A DNA stretch of 43,909 nt from Saprospiraceae bacterium (lineage in GTDB: Bacteria; Bacteroidota; Bacteroidia; Chitinophagales; Saprospiraceae): positions 1-43,909 of the forward strand of contig JAHDCJ010000037.1 of assembly GCA_020629935.1 (NCBI GenBank). The letters are read 5' to 3'. The position numbers and the translations under genes are program-made. Below, piece after piece: positions 40,985 through 43,909 of the stretch; positions within the stretch are counted from its first letter, which is position 1, and the number at the start of each line of letters is the position of its first letter. The notes below the pieces were generated by a model. That model was not told the DNA's origin. It saw nothing but the letters and a program-made list of their open reading frames with translations, and ran no database searches.

Positions 40985-42499
40985 ATGAATTTTAAATCCG
41001 CAATTTTTTATTTTTTTATTATCCTTTTTATTAGTAGTTGTGGGCGTTTTGAGAATGGCGTAAATGTCGATTCTTGGAACCCTGAACTTGCCGCTCCTTT
41101 GGCCTATTCTTCTGTTGGAGTGGAAGATATTCTTGAAAATTTCAACGAAGATGGAAATATCTTAATTGATCCTGATAACCTTATTCGCTTGATTTATAAA
41201 AGTGAATTCTATGAAGTAGGTTCAGCTGATGTTTTAGAAATTATTCCAAGCAATACGTTTATTCTTACCGATACGATTCGAAAATACGTATTGACGAATA
41301 GTGCTAATTTACGTATTGATAAAATCAAATTGAAAGAAGGTAATTTGTTTTACCAGATCGGTTGGTTTGGTGGAGGTATCGTAGATGTCAATTTACGGGT
41401 ACTTGAATCTTATGATGATGAAGGAAATAGCTTTGAAACAGATATTGTCGTCAATGGCTTACTTAATCAAGGGCTAATTGATATTAGAGGATATGAGATG
41501 CGACCAGATAACGATACAGTGACCTTTATTTATGATGCACGTAAACGATCAGATGGAAGTAAAGTGATTTTCAATAATACTTTTTCTTTACAGTTTCAAG
41601 ATATCGTGTCTACCTTTGCTCAAGGTTATTTAGGCCCTGCGCCTTATCCTTCGACAAGAGATAGTATTGCAATTGATATTTTTGATTTCATTAAAGAAGG
41701 CTCCATTTCTTTTGAGAATCCTACCGTACAATGGCGGGTGCAAAATTCATTTGGTTTTCCCATTCGAGCGGGTGTTGATTTCTTGAATGCCGTTAGAAGA
41801 GACGGTGGAGTAATTCCTTTAGGAAATTTAGATTTACAAAATGGGGTGAATTTTAATTATCCTTCTTTATCTGAAATTGGTCAAACGAAAGAGACCTATT
41901 ATGAATTTAATGCCGAGAATTCGAATGTAGAAGACATCATTGGTCAACCCATTGAATTGGTTGATTATAAAGTAAACCCTTGGGCTAATCCTGATGGAGA
42001 TGAAACCATTACCGGTTTCCTAACCGATAGTAGTTCCATCGGATTTGATGTAACAGTTGATCTTCCTTTCTATGGAAAAGCGAATGGTTTTACAGTAGCA
42101 GATACCTTTGATTTTGATCTTACTTCAATGGATGTAGATATTGTAGATCATGCTACTTTAAAAGTCGTTTCAGAAAATGGTTTTCCTACAGATATTGATG
42201 TACAATTTTACTTTCTTAATGAAGATAATGTGATCTTTGATTCGCTCTATACTCCTGCAGCTCGAGTATTTAAAGCGGCACCAATTGACAATAATGGTTA
42301 TGTAACAGAAAAAGCAGTGGCCATCACCGAAACGTATTTTGATTCTAGTCGATGGAAACGATTATTTAATAATGCCAAAAGCGCCATTGCAGAAACAAAG
42401 GTCACCTCATTAAACAATGGAGATACTTCTGTAGGCATTTATACCGATTATAAAATGGATTTTAGAATGGGTATGATTGCGGGCATAGATCCTGAATAA
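40985..42499 (+). CDS. Large lipoprotein of unknown function, second of a tandem pair
   Basis: 504 residues from the ATG at 40985 (MNFKSAIFYFFIILFISSC). Lipobox ISSC. The whole protein matches the previous gene: VDSWNPELAAPLAYSSVGVE, NFNYPSLSEIGQTKETYY and SENGFPTDIDVQF have direct counterparts. The pair arose by tandem duplication. Between the two starts lies an 8-bp inverted repeat (40905-40923) without a T tract. The next gene, a DUF5723-like protein, starts 47 bp downstream, suggesting one transcript. Confidence 0.7.
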   Translation: MNFKSAIFYFFIILFISSCGRFENGVNVDSWNPELAAPLAYSSVGVEDILENFNEDGNILIDPDNLIRLIYKSEFYEVGSADVLEIIPSNTFILTDTIRKYVLTNSANLRIDKIKLKEGNLFYQIGWFGGGIVDVNLRVLESYDDEGNSFETDIVVNGLLNQGLIDIRGYEMRPDNDTVTFIYDARKRSDGSKVIFNNTFSLQFQDIVSTFAQGYLGPAPYPSTRDSIAIDIFDFIKEGSISFENPTVQWRVQNSFGFPIRAGVDFLNAVRRDGGVIPLGNLDLQNGVNFNYPSLSEIGQTKETYYEFNAENSNVEDIIGQPIELVDYKVNPWANPDGDETITGFLTDSSSIGFDVTVDLPFYGKANGFTVADTFDFDLTSMDVDIVDHATLKVVSENGFPTDIDVQFYFLNEDNVIFDSLYTPAARVFKAAPIDNNGYVTEKAVAITETYFDSSRWKRLFNNAKSAIAETKVTSLNNGDTSVGIYTDYKMDFRMGMIAGIDPE

Positions 42500-42546
42500 T
42501 GACCTTGGTAAACCAATTTAAAAAACAAACTAATTATATAAATCTT

Positions 42547-43909
42547 ATGAATTTTAAATTCCCTTTTATTTTGCTTTCTCTATGTCTGTTTACCTTTTTA
42601 GCTAAAGGACAACAGGAGCTAGGTTTGCATTTTATGAAAGAAATTGGACAAAGCAATTTTACTAATCCTGCGTATTTCTCCGATCATAAATTAAATATCA
42701 ATTTAACTTCTCCATACCTTAATTTTTATCATTCTGGTTTTACCGTTAATGATGTTATTCAAGAAATTCCAGGTACAGATTCGCTTCGCTTAGATTTTGA
42801 TAATGCGCTTGCTGAAATGGAGGATGATAATTCTTTATTTCTAAATTTTAATCTCGATCTTGCTCAAGTAAGTTTCCAAATTAAAAATTTACAATTGATG
42901 GCTTCTGGAGCCATTAAATCACAAGCTTATATGAACTATTCCAAAACATTAGTAGATGTAGCTTGGAATGGAAATGCTGGTTATATCGGAGAAGAAATTG
43001 CTTTAGCTCCAGACTTTCAAGCCATGAGTTATTTAGAAATTGGTATTGGTGCGGCTTATCGTTTTGCAGATAAAGTTTCTGTAGGCGCCAAACTTAAATA
43101 CCTCTCTGGTTTAGGTAACTTTTCCGCAGATATGGATACCCGAAATATTTCACTTTATACAGATCCTGATATTTATCAAATTACTGCAAACGCCAACTAT
43201 TTAATCCAGTCCGCAGGATACCCTGAATTAGATTCTGTATTTAATGTGATTGGTTCAGATCCTTTCAAATTGTTTTCTAAAAATGGCGGAGGAAATAGTG
43301 GATTTGCTGTAGACTTAGGTGTTGATTTCCAAATCACCGATAAGTTAAATGTATCTGCAAGTCTTATTGACATGGGAGAAATTAAATGGAAAAATAAAGT
43401 AAACAATTATCGAGTTCAAGGAACTTACACATATGACGGTATTGATATAGGACCACTTATCTCTGGAGATACTTTGGGTATTGAATCTATAGGAGATACC
43501 TTGTCGGAAGCCTTTGATATTAAATTAGACAAAGCTGCGAATAGTTTTTCTACAAAATTACCTACTAAGTTTTACTTAAGTGCTTCTTATGATGTACTCG
43601 ATATGTTAAACGTAGGAATCATGGGTTATGGTGAGTCTTATCGAGGATCTGTTCATCCAGCAGTTGCATTAAGTGGCCGAGTACGTCTTGGTAAATTGGT
43701 ACATCTTGGCTTGATTTATTCTTATCGTAATTATAGCTTTACAAACCTTGGACTGAATGGTACACTTAAAGTTGGCCCTGTTCAAGCATTCCTTGCTACC
43801 GATAATGTGTTTCCTTTATTCAAGCCTTTTGATAGCAGAAATTTTAACCTTAGAGGTGGACTGAATATTGTTTTATTTAAAAATAAAGACAAGAAGAAAA
43901 TCGAACCTG
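42547..43909 (+). CDS. DUF5723-like outer-membrane protein (partial, runs off the right edge)
   Basis: Open from the ATG at 42547 to the end of the window (454 codons, no stop). Signal peptide (MNFKFPFILLSLCLFTFLAKGQ). The start of the mature protein (IGQSNFTNPAYFSDHKLNIN) and a beta-barrel run with GIGAAYRFADKVSVGAKLKY and LGKLVHLGLIYSYRNYSFTN match the DUF5723 family of Bacteroidota outer-membrane proteins. It follows the two paralogous lipoproteins by 47 bp and is likely their partner in a surface complex. The C-terminal part is missing. Confidence 0.85.
   Translation, partial: MNFKFPFILLSLCLFTFLAKGQQELGLHFMKEIGQSNFTNPAYFSDHKLNINLTSPYLNFYHSGFTVNDVIQEIPGTDSLRLDFDNALAEMEDDNSLFLNFNLDLAQVSFQIKNLQLMASGAIKSQAYMNYSKTLVDVAWNGNAGYIGEEIALAPDFQAMSYLEIGIGAAYRFADKVSVGAKLKYLSGLGNFSADMDTRNISLYTDPDIYQITANANYLIQSAGYPELDSVFNVIGSDPFKLFSKNGGGNSGFAVDLGVDFQITDKLNVSASLIDMGEIKWKNKVNNYRVQGTYTYDGIDIGPLISGDTLGIESIGDTLSEAFDIKLDKAANSFSTKLPTKFYLSASYDVLDMLNVGIMGYGESYRGSVHPAVALSGRVRLGKLVHLGLIYSYRNYSFTNLGLNGTLKVGPVQAFLATDNVFPLFKPFDSRNFNLRGGLNIVLFKNKDKKKIEP

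Overview
The window is AT-rich chromosomal DNA from a member of the Bacteroidota, probably the Saprospiria/Chitinophagia side of the phylum. The evidence is a type IX secretion substrate with a gliding-motility type C-terminal domain next to a PorP/SprF protein, a DUF5723-type outer-membrane protein, an OmpA protein with thrombospondin type 3 repeats, PF06580/LytTR two-component genes, a short HPF, few Shine-Dalgarno sequences, and promoter-like motifs of the TTTG-N19-TAnnTTTG type. I see no phage, insertion sequence, plasmid or CRISPR. The species cannot be named from the sequence.

Layout. 1-6.7 kb: the tail of a tandem paralog and its full-length sister (secreted, unknown function), a four-helix membrane protein, a GNAT acetyltransferase, two lipoproteins (one a HExxH metalloprotease) and a LytS/LytR-type two-component pair. 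6.7-11.1 kb: an accessory region of small, mostly unrecognised genes. It looks like a polyimmunity locus: an Imm63-family gene, a stand-alone EF-G domain-IV-like protein, a helical protein, a small membrane protein, and open frames that could be toxin-tail remnants. 11.1-11.6 kb: a gene-free stretch with hairpins that ends in a strong terminator. 12-23 kb: a neutral-ceramidase family enzyme facing an SDR dehydrogenase, a thioredoxin-fold secreted protein, an OmpA/TSP3 porin behind a sigma-54-like promoter, an M15 peptidase, a Pif1-like helicase, lhgO translationally coupled to a short HPF, and an intergenic region with two perfect inverted DnaA boxes. 23-26.4 kb: moaC with an overlapping MobA-type gene, tatD and tRNA-Ser(GGA). 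26.5-30 kb: an ExbB-ExbD energy-transduction cluster with four ExbD proteins in two pairs. 30-35 kb: a polysaccharide deacetylase, gltX, a type B T9SS substrate and its PorP/SprF partner. 35-39 kb: an ECF sigma factor, a membrane anti-sigma-like protein and a DUF4097-like protein in one overlapping operon, then a beta-CASP nuclease. 39-43.9 kb: two tandem paralogous lipoproteins followed by a DUF5723-like outer-membrane protein that runs off the right edge.

How the genes fit together: much of the window serves the envelope (ExbBD, T9SS, OmpA, lipoproteins, envelope-stress type sigma operon). The most unusual parts are the polyimmunity-like block, the duplicated ExbD pair without a second ExbB, the ceramidase homolog with alanine where the family's motif serine is expected, and the lipoprotein pair plus DUF5723 module. 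No single entirely new system is proven by the sequence. The best candidates are the 6.7-11.1 kb block and the 39.3-43.9 kb module.
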